This document shows positions 34,858 through 42,800 of a stretch of 60,874 nt of DNA, one piece after another (the stretch's first letter is position 1; each line of letters opens with the position of its first letter). A program made the translations under genes and the position numbers. Below the pieces are notes generated by a model. The model was not told where the DNA came from. It made no database searches and worked only from the letters and a program-made list of their open reading frames with translations. Origin of the DNA: DAOVRD01 sp964521715 (GTDB taxonomy: Bacteria > Planctomycetota > Brocadiia > SM23-32); NCBI GenBank assembly GCA_964521715.1, contig CAZFSS010000023.1, forward strand, positions 1 to 60,874, read 5' to 3'.

Positions 34858-35417
34858 CGAGTTCCGCCCTTTCGACTGCTAAGCGATCGCACCAAGCTAC
34901 CTCCGCTTTACGTCGCGGAGGACAGGCCGTCCTGAACGACCTGTTCCTGCTAAGACCCCACGCCGACCTCGCGATCAGCGTGGCCGGCTTCGCACTTGCT
35001 TTGGTTCGCTATTCGCTCTGGACTTGCCCCTCCTCGAAAGAGTTGCGGAATGGTTGCCCTTGCAGCACACCCGATCTCGTCAGCCACTCGCATACGGGCT
35101 GAGCTAATATTACATATTGACGGTCTCCAGAGTCAAGGCTTTTCTCTCCTTTTCGTGCAGATAATGCAGCGAAATCAGCTTGTCAGGCAATGCAGCAATA
35201 TCTCTGATTGATGCATTTCGTGAGCGCGCGCGCACTGCATCCGGCAGAGCAGCGGCATCGCCGGGAGGGGGAAGCCGCGGACGCGGCCGTCTTGTCGGGC
35301 GACGCTTGCCCGGAACGAAGGGACGCCCATGCGGTGCGGCGCGGGTTGACGTGTGCCGGAGCGCCGGCAACACGTGGAGGGGAAACGCGACTGCGAGCGG
35401 CAGTCTGCGGGCTGCGG
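34858..35417. other. Leader and intergenic stretch, promoter but no firm gene
   Basis: The first 240 bases are the presumed leader of the lysine-rich mini-gene. They include an imperfect inverted repeat, AGGACAGG/CCTGTTCCT, near 34918-34947. The part around 35100-35215 is visibly less GC-rich than its surroundings. A minus-strand frame at 35110-35373 has a plausible-looking C-terminal third but an improbable N-terminus and no ribosome site. Confidence 0.4.
35107..35136 (-). promoter_or_regulatory. Sigma70-type promoter facing the lysine-rich mini-gene
   Basis: On the minus strand TTGACT (35131-35136) is followed after 18 bases by TAATAT (35107-35112). It is one of the better promoter matches in the window and lies in a locally AT-richer patch. 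Confidence 0.55.
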
Positions 35418-35792
35418 CTAGCTGCCGCCGCGGAAGTCGCTGAGGTCAACTATGCCGGGCGAGCCGACCTGGCCCTGACCGGGCGTGATGATCCTGCTCT
35501 GCTGCTGGCGACGCAGTTCGTCAATCCGGTTCTGGATCCGTTCTCTGGCCTCGGACAGCCTGGGCTCGGCGAACTCGTTGAACCTCGCGAATGCGGTCTC
35601 CACCGAGTCCGCCTCTATCTCGAACGCGATGGGCAACTGCTGGATGCCCATGGGTGTCTGCATGGTGATGGCCGCGCGACCGATGAACTTCTCCTCGTCC
35701 CCGTCAACGGCCGTCATCCGGTCCACCTGCTTGATGGGGAAGCGTGAGTCCTCGGTCTTGTCCTGAAGGTACTCTTCCTTCCGGTAGATCAT
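35418..35792 (-). CDS. Conserved-looking hypothetical protein
   Basis: I do not recognise a family. The 124-residue product is soluble and hydrophilic. It has an N-terminal stretch rich in charged residues (MIYRKEEYLQDK), a beta-like middle (FIGRAAITMQTPMGIQQLPI), a helical Glu/Arg-rich segment (EPRLSEARERIQNRIDELRRQQQ) that may form a coiled coil, and a Gly-rich tail. The start at 35792 follows GGAAGGAAG; earlier in-frame codons lack a ribosome site. Codon use fits its neighbours, which supports a real gene. Confidence 0.6.
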   Translation of the reverse strand: MIYRKEEYLQDKTEDSRFPIKQVDRMTAVDGDEEKFIGRAAITMQTPMGIQQLPIAFEIEADSVETAFARFNEFAEPRLSEARERIQNRIDELRRQQQSRIITPGQGQVGSPGIVDLSDFRGGS

Positions 35793-35900
35793 CTTCTTCC
35801 TTCCGTTCAGCGTTCGAGCGGACAGGGCGGGCCATCCCACCGTTCACGTACCCTTACCATAGTCCGGCGGGCAGCGCAAGCGCACTGCCGGCGGCGGCGC

Positions 35901-35929
35901 TTGCAACTCGGCAGACGCTGCCTTACAAC
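35901..35929 (+). promoter_or_regulatory. Promoter of the cyclophilin gene
   Basis: TTGCAA and TACAAC are separated by 17 bases; transcription would start near 35936, about 60 bases before the ATG. Confidence 0.45.
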
Positions 35930-35995
35930 ATTGCCTGACGGTGGTGGACCGGTCTGCGGAGCTCCCCGCTGCCCCCCTGGAAAAGGAGCCCTGAC

Positions 35996-36505
35996 ATGCC
36001 CGCAGTCGCGCACATCGAAACGTCCATGGGCACCATGCTCGTGCAGCTCTACGACGAGGACGTCCCGAACACTGTGGCGAACTTCGTCCACCTGGCGTCG
36101 AAGGGATTCTATGACGGGTTGGTCTTCCACCGCGTCATCAGCGACTTCATGATCCAGACCGGGTGCCCAAAGGGGAACGGAACCGGCGGGCCGGGGTGGA
36201 GGATCGGCGACGAATTCGCTAAACACCTGAAACACAACGCCGAGGGCGTGCTCTCGATGGCGAACGCGGGCCCGAACACGAACGGTTCGCAGTTCTTCAT
36301 TACGCTGGCCCCGACGCCGTGGCTGGACGGCAAGCACACTGTGTTCGGCAGGACGCTGGGCGGCATCGACGTCCTGAAGAAGATCGGGTCGGTGAAGACG
36401 GACGCCAACGACCGTCCGCTGAAGCCCGTGACGATCAAGACGGTCAAAGCCTTCCAGGACGGACGACCCGTAACCGGGGTGCAGCCGGAGCCGCAGGTGT
36501 TGTAG
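35996..36505 (+). CDS. Cyclophilin-type peptidyl-prolyl cis-trans isomerase
   Basis: A 169-residue cytoplasmic cyclophilin. It contains FHRVISDFMIQTGCP (catalytic Arg and hydrophobic pocket), GVLSMANAGPNTNGSQFFIT (the signature strand) and TPWLDGKHTVFGR. It accelerates proline isomerisation during protein folding. AAAAGGAG precedes the ATG. The length is normal for the small prokaryotic form and there is no signal peptide. Confidence 0.95.
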   Translation: MPAVAHIETSMGTMLVQLYDEDVPNTVANFVHLASKGFYDGLVFHRVISDFMIQTGCPKGNGTGGPGWRIGDEFAKHLKHNAEGVLSMANAGPNTNGSQFFITLAPTPWLDGKHTVFGRTLGGIDVLKKIGSVKTDANDRPLKPVTIKTVKAFQDGRPVTGVQPEPQVL

Positions 36506-36569
36506 GAACTGGCCGCCCGGCCGCGGGCGTTGTTCACGCGGCGTCGTCAGCACTGAGGGGGGATCGCCG

Positions 36570-37133
36570 ATGAGCGAGTGGCCATCGAGAGATGAAGCGC
36601 AGGCCATCCTGGATGAGTGGACGAAGAACAAGAACCTGAAGAAGCATGCTTACGCCGTGGAGGCCGCCATGCGCGCCTACGCCCAGAAGCTCGCCGGAGA
36701 CGCCGAGAAGTGGGGCGTGGTGGGCCTCCTGCACGACTTCGACTACGAGCGATACCCCGAGATGAAGGACCACCCCTGGCGCGGCGTTGAATACCTGAGG
36801 GAACGCGGTTACCCGGAAGAGCTCATCGAGGGCATGCTGGCACACGCCGAGCATACGGGAACGGACCTCGACACGCCCATGAAGAAAGCCATCTTTGCAG
36901 TCGACGAGCTGACGGGCCTGATCGTCGCGGTTGCGCTGGTGCGCCCCTCCAGGAAGCTGGCCGACGTGACCGTCGAATCCGTGCTCAAGAAGTGGGACGA
37001 AAAGCGGTTTGCCGCCGGCGTCAACCGCCGGCTCATCGAGCAAGGGGCCGAAGAGCTTGGCGTCCCGCTCGAGGAGCACGTCGAAACGGTCCTCACTGCC
37101 ATGCAGGGCATCTCGGATAAGCTGGGGCTGTGA
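36570..37133 (+). CDS. HD-domain phosphohydrolase
   Basis: A 187-residue HD-superfamily protein. The motif VVGLLHDFDYE supplies the HD pair near residue 53, with an upstream His in KKHAYAVEAAM and later AHAEHTG and DELTGLI completing the usual metal-site pattern of the HDIG group. These enzymes hydrolyse nucleotides or other phosphate esters; the substrate is unknown. GAGGGGGG-type site precedes the ATG. It converges on glpK with nine bases between the stops. Confidence 0.87.
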   Translation: MSEWPSRDEAQAILDEWTKNKNLKKHAYAVEAAMRAYAQKLAGDAEKWGVVGLLHDFDYERYPEMKDHPWRGVEYLRERGYPEELIEGMLAHAEHTGTDLDTPMKKAIFAVDELTGLIVAVALVRPSRKLADVTVESVLKKWDEKRFAAGVNRRLIEQGAEELGVPLEEHVETVLTAMQGISDKLGL

Positions 37134-37142
37134 AGCTGCGCG

Positions 37143-38645
37143 TCACAACCTGGCGCGCCGCACGGCATGGTGCCACTGCTCGATGCGGTTCCGCGCCTCC
37201 ACCTCATCCATCTCGGGAAGGAACCGGCGGTCTTCCTCCCAGGCCGTGCGGATGGCGGTCCGCGACGGGAAGATGCCGGCGGTGAGTCCTGCCAGCAGCG
37301 CCGTGCCGAGGGCTGTCGTGCTCGTCACGCGCGGGCGCACGATGGGCACGCGCAGCAGATCGGCCTGGAACTGCATGAGCAGGTCGTTCCGCGCCGCGCC
37401 GCCGTCCACTTTGAGGGAGGGCAGGGCGTGGCCGAGGTCTTCGGTCACCGCGTGCACCAGGTCGCAGATCTGGAACGCTATGCCCTCAAGCGCCGCCCGC
37501 GCGATGTGGGCCTTCGTGGTGCCTCGCGTGAGCCCGCAGATGATGCCGCGCGCGTTCGGGTCCCAGTAGGGCGCGCCGAGCCCGACCAGAGCGGGCACAA
37601 GCATCACCCCGTCGCTGCCGTCGACCGACCGGGCCAGGGCCTCGATCTCGCGTGAGGAGGCTATGATGCCGAGCCCGTCCCGAAGCCACTGGACGATGGC
37701 GCCGGCGATGAACGTCGAACCCTCCAGCGCGTAGGTCGGCTTGCCGGCCAGTTTCCAGGCCGCCGTGGCCAGCAGCTTCCGGCCGGAGCGCACGATCCGG
37801 TCCTCCGTGTTGACGATCAGGAACGCCCCCGTGCCATAGGTGCACTTCGACTCGCCTTCCTCGAAGCAGGCCTGGCCGAATAGGGCTGCCTGCTGATCGC
37901 CGACGATGCTGGCTATGGGGATGCCGTCCGGCAGGAAGCCTACGTCGCGCGTGCAGCCGAAGACCTCGTCGTTGGCGCGGATCTCCGGCAGTACCGACAT
38001 GGGCACGGCGAGCGCGCCGCACAGTTCCTCGCTCCACGCGCAGCATTCCAGGTCGAGGAGAAGCGTGCGCGACGCGTTGGACACGTCCGTAACGTGCGAC
38101 TCGCCAGCGCTCAGATGCCAGGCAAGGTAGCTGTCCATCGTGCCGAACAGCAGGCGGCCATCTTCCGCGGCGCGGCGGCTGCCTTCGACGTGATCGAGGA
38201 GCCATGCCAGCTTCGTGCCCGAGAAGTAGGGGTCGAGCAGCAGCCCGGTCCGATCCCTGAACAGCGGCTCGAGCCCGCGTCGCCGCAGCTCCTCGCACTG
38301 CGGCGCGGTCCGCCGATCCTGCCAGACGATGGCGCGATGGACGGGCCGCCCGCTTTCCCGTTCCCAGAGGGCCGTCGTCTCGCGCTGGTTCGTGATGCCG
38401 ACGGCCGTGACGCGCGAGCCGTCAGCCCCGGTTGAACCCAGAACGTCTCCGACGGCGCCTTCGACGCTGGCGTAGATGTCCGCCAGGTCATGTTCGACCC
38501 AGCCGGGCCGGGGGAAATGCTGCGGGAACTCGCGCGAGCCCTCGCCCAGGACATGCAGGTTCTCGTCGACCAGGACGGCCTTGGTGGCCGTCGTCCCCTG
38601 GTCTATGGCCAGGATCAGCTTCGGAGCGTCGCCGCCGCGTGTCAT
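37143..38645 (-). CDS. glpK: Glycerol kinase
   Basis: A 500-residue FGGY kinase of typical GlpK length. Segments are LAIDQGTTATKAVLVD (phosphate 1), GITNQRETTALWERESG (the classic GlpK motif), YFSGTKLAWLLDHV, GTGAFLIVNT and PYWDPNARGIICGLTRGT. It phosphorylates glycerol to glycerol 3-phosphate. No glpF or glpD is adjacent. It is divergent from the ThuA gene. A start at 38645 with the sequence MTRGGDAPKLILAIDQG suits the family. Confidence 0.92.
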   Translation of the reverse strand: MTRGGDAPKLILAIDQGTTATKAVLVDENLHVLGEGSREFPQHFPRPGWVEHDLADIYASVEGAVGDVLGSTGADGSRVTAVGITNQRETTALWERESGRPVHRAIVWQDRRTAPQCEELRRRGLEPLFRDRTGLLLDPYFSGTKLAWLLDHVEGSRRAAEDGRLLFGTMDSYLAWHLSAGESHVTDVSNASRTLLLDLECCAWSEELCGALAVPMSVLPEIRANDEVFGCTRDVGFLPDGIPIASIVGDQQAALFGQACFEEGESKCTYGTGAFLIVNTEDRIVRSGRKLLATAAWKLAGKPTYALEGSTFIAGAIVQWLRDGLGIIASSREIEALARSVDGSDGVMLVPALVGLGAPYWDPNARGIICGLTRGTTKAHIARAALEGIAFQICDLVHAVTEDLGHALPSLKVDGGAARNDLLMQFQADLLRVPIVRPRVTSTTALGTALLAGLTAGIFPSRTAIRTAWEEDRRFLPEMDEVEARNRIEQWHHAVRRARL

Positions 38646-38798
38646 GTCATCGCTCCCAACAATGCCTGCCGGGGTCGCGCGAAGCGGTGGCGATGATAGC
38701 CCGAAGCGCAGGCCCGATCAAAGAAAGGCGTCCTGGGGCCAGGGCTCTCGTGGCCGGCTCGCCCGGTGCGGCGGTCAGGCGCGGAACCGGCGTGCTCC

Positions 38799-38827
38799 TT
38801 GACGCGGCCTGCAGCACGTGGTAACTT
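38799..38827 (+). promoter_or_regulatory. Promoter of the ThuA gene
   Basis: TTGACG and TAACTT are separated by 17 bases, about 44 bases before the ATG at 38871. The -10 resembles that before the apiose cluster (TAACCT at 48075). Confidence 0.45.
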
Positions 38828-38870
38828 CCTGCTTCGTCCCATAGTTCCAGCGTTCTCGTGGAGGAGACCC

Positions 38871-39536
38871 ATGAGGGTACTGATGTCGAGGCATTCGGAG
38901 GGGTGGGAGCACACCTACCTGCCGCACGCCGAGGTGGCGATCAAGAAGCTCGGCAAGCAGTCCGGTCTGTTCGATGCCGTGACGACCGCCCGCAGCAGGC
39001 TGATCACGGCGGCCGATCTGGCGAAGTTCGACGTGCTTGTCTTTGCGACCACCGGTGAGCTGCCGCTCGACGACGCCCAGAAGAAGGCGCTGCTCGACTT
39101 TGTGCGCAACGGCAAGGGATTCGTCGGGATCCACAACGCCACGGACACGTTCTACAAGTGGGCCGAGTACGGCAAGATGCTGGGCGCCTACTTCGCGGGA
39201 CATCCGTGGACCCAGGAAGTCGCCATCAAGGTGGACGACACCAAGCATCCGGCCACGGCGATGCTGGGCAAGTCCTTCCGGGTCATGGACGAGATCTACA
39301 CCATGAAGGACTGGGACGCCGGCAAGCACCACGTGCTGATGTCCCTGGACACCAGCTCGGTGGACCTCTCGAAGGACCCCCGCAAGGACAAGTACTACCC
39401 GATGGCCTGGTGCCACGAGTACGGCAAAGGGCGCGTTATCTACACGGCGCTCGGGCACCCCGACGACCTGTGGGACCAGGACTGGTTCCTGAAGCACATC
39501 CTGGCGTGCATCAAGTGGGCCGGCCGCCTCGTCTAA
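38871..39536 (+). CDS. ThuA-domain protein
   Basis: A 221-residue ThuA (trehalose-utilisation) domain with the amidotransferase-like flavodoxin fold. Typical segments are FDVLVFATTGELPLDDAQKKAL, GKGFVGIHNATDTFY, YFAGHPW and a late GRVIYTALGHPDDLW. The family is common in sugar-degrading bacteria; a catalytic role is suspected but not settled. GGAGGAG precedes the ATG. A remnant of a DUF1080 domain, which often accompanies ThuA, lies just downstream on the other strand. Confidence 0.9.
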   Translation: MRVLMSRHSEGWEHTYLPHAEVAIKKLGKQSGLFDAVTTARSRLITAADLAKFDVLVFATTGELPLDDAQKKALLDFVRNGKGFVGIHNATDTFYKWAEYGKMLGAYFAGHPWTQEVAIKVDDTKHPATAMLGKSFRVMDEIYTMKDWDAGKHHVLMSLDTSSVDLSKDPRKDKYYPMAWCHEYGKGRVIYTALGHPDDLWDQDWFLKHILACIKWAGRLV

Positions 39537-39554
39537 CGTCGCCCCCGGGCCCGC

Positions 39555-39640
39555 TCAGTAGCCGAGCCGGCGGACGCGAAGGTTCCGGTACTTGACGCCG
39601 CCCTCTTCGCCCTCCAGGCAGACTTGTCTGCGCCTGAAGC
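39555..39640 (-). pseudogene. C-terminal remnant of a DUF1080 (3-keto-disaccharide hydrolase type) domain
   Basis: One minus-strand frame ends in QVCLEGEEGGVKYRNLRVRR-LGY and TGA, matching the closing strand of DUF1080 proteins (pattern QxxGGxVxFRNIRIRxL). Upstream in that frame the sequence turns into unrelated Arg-rich residues within about ten codons and runs into the start region of the gamma-glutamyltransferase gene. Only some 25-28 codons survive. Confidence 0.5.
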
Positions 39641-39682
39641 GCGCGCCCTTCGTCCTCCCACAGGCGAGGGAAGGGAACCCCC

Positions 39683-41452
39683 ATGCGAGTGAGCACCAAC
39701 TACCGCGGCGGCCGGCCGATGATTATGTGCACGCGCGGCGTGGTCGCCGCGGGCCACTACCTGGCGGCCGAAGCCGGCCTGCACATCCTGCGCTCGGGCG
39801 GGAACGCCATGGATGCGGCGGCAGCGACGGGCTTCGCCCTCGGCGTCCTGGAGCCGCATCAGAACGGCATCGGCGGCGAGGTGCCCGTGCTGGTATACAG
39901 CGCCTCCGAGGGGAAGGTCCACGCCGTCAGCGGTCACGGCGTGGCGCCGGCCGCTGCCACGATCGAACGCTATCGCGAGCTGGGAGTGACTGAGGTCATC
40001 CCCGGCGACGGTTTCCTCGGCGCTCTCGTCCCGCCCGTCGTCGCGACCTGGATCGCCGTGCTGGAGCGCTTCGGCACGATGAAGCTGGCGGACGTGCTGA
40101 CGCCGGCGCTTGAGCTGGCCGAGAACGGCTTCCCGGTGGGCGTCGGCCTGCACGGCGCGATCGCCGGCCAGGTCGAAAGGTTCCGGTCCGAGTGGCCCTC
40201 CTCGGCGGCGAAGTTCCTGCCGGACGGAGAGCCGCCCGCCGTCGGCAGCATCTGGCGTCAGCCGGAGCTCGCCGGCACGTTTCGCAAGCTGATCGACGCC
40301 GAAGGCGCTGGCGCCGGGAGGGCGGCCGGCCTCAAGGCCGCACACGCGCGGTTCTACGCGGGCGACATCGCTGAGGCGATCGTTGAGTTCGCACGGAACA
40401 CCGCCGTCAGGGACGCGTCCGGTCAGGCACACACGGCGATGCTGACGATGGAAGACATGTCCGCGTTCTCTGCGCGGGTCGAGGCGGCGCCTGCCGTTCC
40501 TTACAAGGGGCTGGACGTGCACAAGTGCGGCAGTTGGACGCAGGGGCCCGTGCTGCTCCAGACACTGCGGCTCCTCGATGGCTTCCCGCTGCTGGAGATG
40601 GGGCACAATTCGGCCGACTACGTGCACACCGTCGTTGAATGCATGAAGCTCGCCTACGCGGACCGCGAGTTCTACTACGGAGACCCGGAGTTCGCCGACG
40701 TGCCGCTCGACCGCCTCCTGACCGAGCAGTACGCCAGGGCGCGACGGGCGCTCGTGGACATGGGGGAGGCGTCCATGCTGCTGCGGCCGGGCGGATACGA
40801 GCCGGTGCGCGCGGAGAAGCTGGCGGACGTGCTGGCGGCGTTCGGCGGCGAGGGGAGATGGCGCAAGGACGACGGCGACACGACGAAGCTCGAGACGGCG
40901 GACGCGGAAGGGAACATGGTCTCCGCGACGCCCAGCGGGGGCTGGCTCATGTCTTCGCCGGTGGTCACGGGGGTCGGGCTGCCGTTGGGCACGCGCGGGC
41001 AGATGTTCTCGCTGGTCGAGGGGCATCCCAACAGCCTTCAGCCCGGCAAACGGCCCCGCACGACGCTCACGCCGTCGCTCGTCACGCGGGACGACGAGGC
41101 GTACCTTGCCTTCGGCAGTCCCGGGGGCGACTGCCAGGACCAGTGGGGCCTGCAGTTCTTCCTCAACGTGGTCGAGTTCGGCATGTCGCTGCAAGAGGCG
41201 GCCGAGGCGCCGACCTTCCACACGGCGCACTTCCCCTCGTCCTTCTATCCGCGCAGGGCTGAACCGGGCGTCGTGTACCTCGAAGGCAGGATTCAGGAGG
41301 GCGTGCACGCGGAGCTGAGGAGGCGCGGGCACATCGTTAAGGTGACCGGCGACTGGTCGAGCCAGAACGTGCTCGCCGCGATGTCTGACGGCGGCGTGCT
41401 CAAGGCCGCCGCTTCCCCGCGCCTGGAGAATGGCTACGCGTTGGGCTGGTGA
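39683..41452 (+). CDS. Gamma-glutamyltransferase family protein
   Basis: A 589-residue Ntn-hydrolase of the GGT family. The N-terminal part has GGNAMDAAAATGFALGVLEPH and NGIGGEVPVLVY; the autocleavage site is in DGDTTKLETADAEGN, where a threonine becomes the N-terminal nucleophile of the small subunit. A Gly-rich PSGGWLMSSP and the late TPSLVTRDDEAYLAFGSPGG also fit. It would hydrolyse or transfer gamma-glutamyl groups, or act like the related acylases. No signal peptide is visible. AGGGAAGGG precedes the ATG. Its 3' end overlaps the convergent URO-D-like gene by 19 bases. Confidence 0.88.
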   Translation: MRVSTNYRGGRPMIMCTRGVVAAGHYLAAEAGLHILRSGGNAMDAAAATGFALGVLEPHQNGIGGEVPVLVYSASEGKVHAVSGHGVAPAAATIERYRELGVTEVIPGDGFLGALVPPVVATWIAVLERFGTMKLADVLTPALELAENGFPVGVGLHGAIAGQVERFRSEWPSSAAKFLPDGEPPAVGSIWRQPELAGTFRKLIDAEGAGAGRAAGLKAAHARFYAGDIAEAIVEFARNTAVRDASGQAHTAMLTMEDMSAFSARVEAAPAVPYKGLDVHKCGSWTQGPVLLQTLRLLDGFPLLEMGHNSADYVHTVVECMKLAYADREFYYGDPEFADVPLDRLLTEQYARARRALVDMGEASMLLRPGGYEPVRAEKLADVLAAFGGEGRWRKDDGDTTKLETADAEGNMVSATPSGGWLMSSPVVTGVGLPLGTRGQMFSLVEGHPNSLQPGKRPRTTLTPSLVTRDDEAYLAFGSPGGDCQDQWGLQFFLNVVEFGMSLQEAAEAPTFHTAHFPSSFYPRRAEPGVVYLEGRIQEGVHAELRRRGHIVKVTGDWSSQNVLAAMSDGGVLKAAASPRLENGYALGW

Positions 41453-42630
41453 GGGACGCGGCGGGAAGGAACGTCTGGGCCCTCGCTCAAGTCGCGCACG
41501 AGGTCGCAGTACCGCCGCACGTGCTGCACGGAGGTGCCCGGCGTCACCGGACTGCCCAGGCTCATGATGAAGCGGCCCCCGTTGCGGCGGCCGGCTGATA
41601 TTTGCCGGCGTATCTCGGCCCGCAGCTCGTCCTCGCTCGCGCCCTCCAGCACGCGTATGGCGTCCAGGTTGCCCAGGAGCGTGCAGCGTCCCCCGACCCT
41701 CTCGGCCGCTTCCTCAATGTCGATGGCGAAGCCTTTCTTGCCCTCTTCCAGGGAGAGGGCGTCCGCGCCCGCCGACAGGAGCTGGTCCCACTTGCCCGCC
41801 GGATCGCCGCAGTAATAGTAGATGCTCTTCAGACCCAGCTCGCGGATCGCGGCGACCAGCCCGCGGACGAACGGGACGTTGAGGGACTCGAACGCTGCAG
41901 GGCTGATCATGTCCGTGAGGCACTCCTCGATCCAGATTGCCTCTGCGCCCGCCCTCGCAGCCTGACCCACGCTGCGGATGGCCAGGGCGAGGAAACGCCC
42001 GCACGCGCGCCGCACCAGGTCGGGGTGACGGGCGATCATCTCCATCATCCCCTCGAAGCCCCACAGGTAGTAACACTGCCAGAGCGGCGAGGCGGCCGCC
42101 GCAAGGGGATAGAGCCTGTCGCCGAACTCCCGCAGCAGCGCCGCGGCCAGGTCGGTCCTGCCGTCTCGCGCGACCTCGTGTGGATCGAAATGCGGACCGA
42201 TGGGGATCGCAGCGTCAACCTCGGAGGCAGTCTGCGCCAGATGTGCCGGGCGAACGGAATGGACTTGCCCCGAAGGCTGCCATCCGCCGACGAGGGGCTT
42301 CGTTAGCCGTTCCTCCTCCCCGGTGCGCCTGTCGACGCGCAGCACTCCGTCGCTGCGGACCTCGACCGAGATGTTGTCGCGGTCCTCTCTGGAGTACCAC
42401 AGGGGCACGTGGAACCAGTCCTGCCCGGTCCTCTCCGTCGCTCGGCGGCGCCAGAGCACTTGCCGCGCGATGTCGGGCACGTGCTGGTACCACCAGGGGC
42501 AGGACGTCAGCTCGTCCCAGTGATCGCGGACGTAGATATCCTCGTAGCAGATGACGGCGGGCGTCTGCGGCGTGCCTTCGGGGGAGAACGCCGCTTCGAT
42601 CTTCTGCCTTCCTGTCATGGGGTCCGTCAC
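41434..42630 (-). CDS. Uroporphyrinogen decarboxylase-like protein lacking the zinc ligands
   Basis: A 398-residue URO-D-fold protein. It starts with the family segment MTGRQKIEAAF and has the barrel strands DALSLEEGKKGFAIDI and LLGNLDAI. The His-x-Cys of zinc methyltransferases is YYYCGD here, and the late cysteine region reads IMSLGSPVTPGTS without Cys, so the zinc site is lost. It is unlikely to be a corrinoid methyltransferase like the protein at 4005. The GTG at 42630 follows GGAGG at ideal spacing; an ATG at 42618 is the alternative. Confidence 0.8.
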   Translation of the reverse strand: MTDPMTGRQKIEAAFSPEGTPQTPAVICYEDIYVRDHWDELTSCPWWYQHVPDIARQVLWRRRATERTGQDWFHVPLWYSREDRDNISVEVRSDGVLRVDRRTGEEERLTKPLVGGWQPSGQVHSVRPAHLAQTASEVDAAIPIGPHFDPHEVARDGRTDLAAALLREFGDRLYPLAAAASPLWQCYYLWGFEGMMEMIARHPDLVRRACGRFLALAIRSVGQAARAGAEAIWIEECLTDMISPAAFESLNVPFVRGLVAAIRELGLKSIYYYCGDPAGKWDQLLSAGADALSLEEGKKGFAIDIEEAAERVGGRCTLLGNLDAIRVLEGASEDELRAEIRRQISAGRRNGGRFIMSLGSPVTPGTSVQHVRRYCDLVRDLSEGPDVPSRRVPHQPNA

Positions 42631-42672
42631 GGCGCCGCCTCCAGAGAAGCGTTCAGCCGGCAAATCGCGGCG

Positions 42673-42701
42673 ATACTAAGGTTTGCCCGGGGGCCGGTCA
42701 A
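42673..42701 (-). promoter_or_regulatory. Promoter of the second URO-D-like gene
   Basis: On the minus strand TTGACC (42696-42701) is followed after 17 bases by TAGTAT (42673-42678). It faces away from a plus-strand promoter ten bases to the right. Confidence 0.5.
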
Positions 42702-42710
42702 GGGCCGCAG

Positions 42711-42740
42711 TTGCCGCGACGGGCCCGCTGCGATTATCAT
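42711..42740 (+). promoter_or_regulatory. Promoter of the transglutaminase gene
   Basis: TTGCCG and TATCAT are separated by 18 bases. Its -35 box lies ten bases from the -35 of the divergent promoter, so the two could be controlled together. Transcription would start near 42747. Confidence 0.45.
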
Positions 42741-42800
42741 TGCCATGAGAATGAGCTGTTCCGTCAGCCCGAGGTGCTTCAAGAACCGGGAGACCGAATC

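Noticed and set aside
35110..35373. An 87-codon minus-strand frame with a plausible C-terminal third
   Set aside because: The N-terminal part is Arg/Pro-rich and improbable, there is no ribosome site, and the promoter at 35107-35136 lies inside it.
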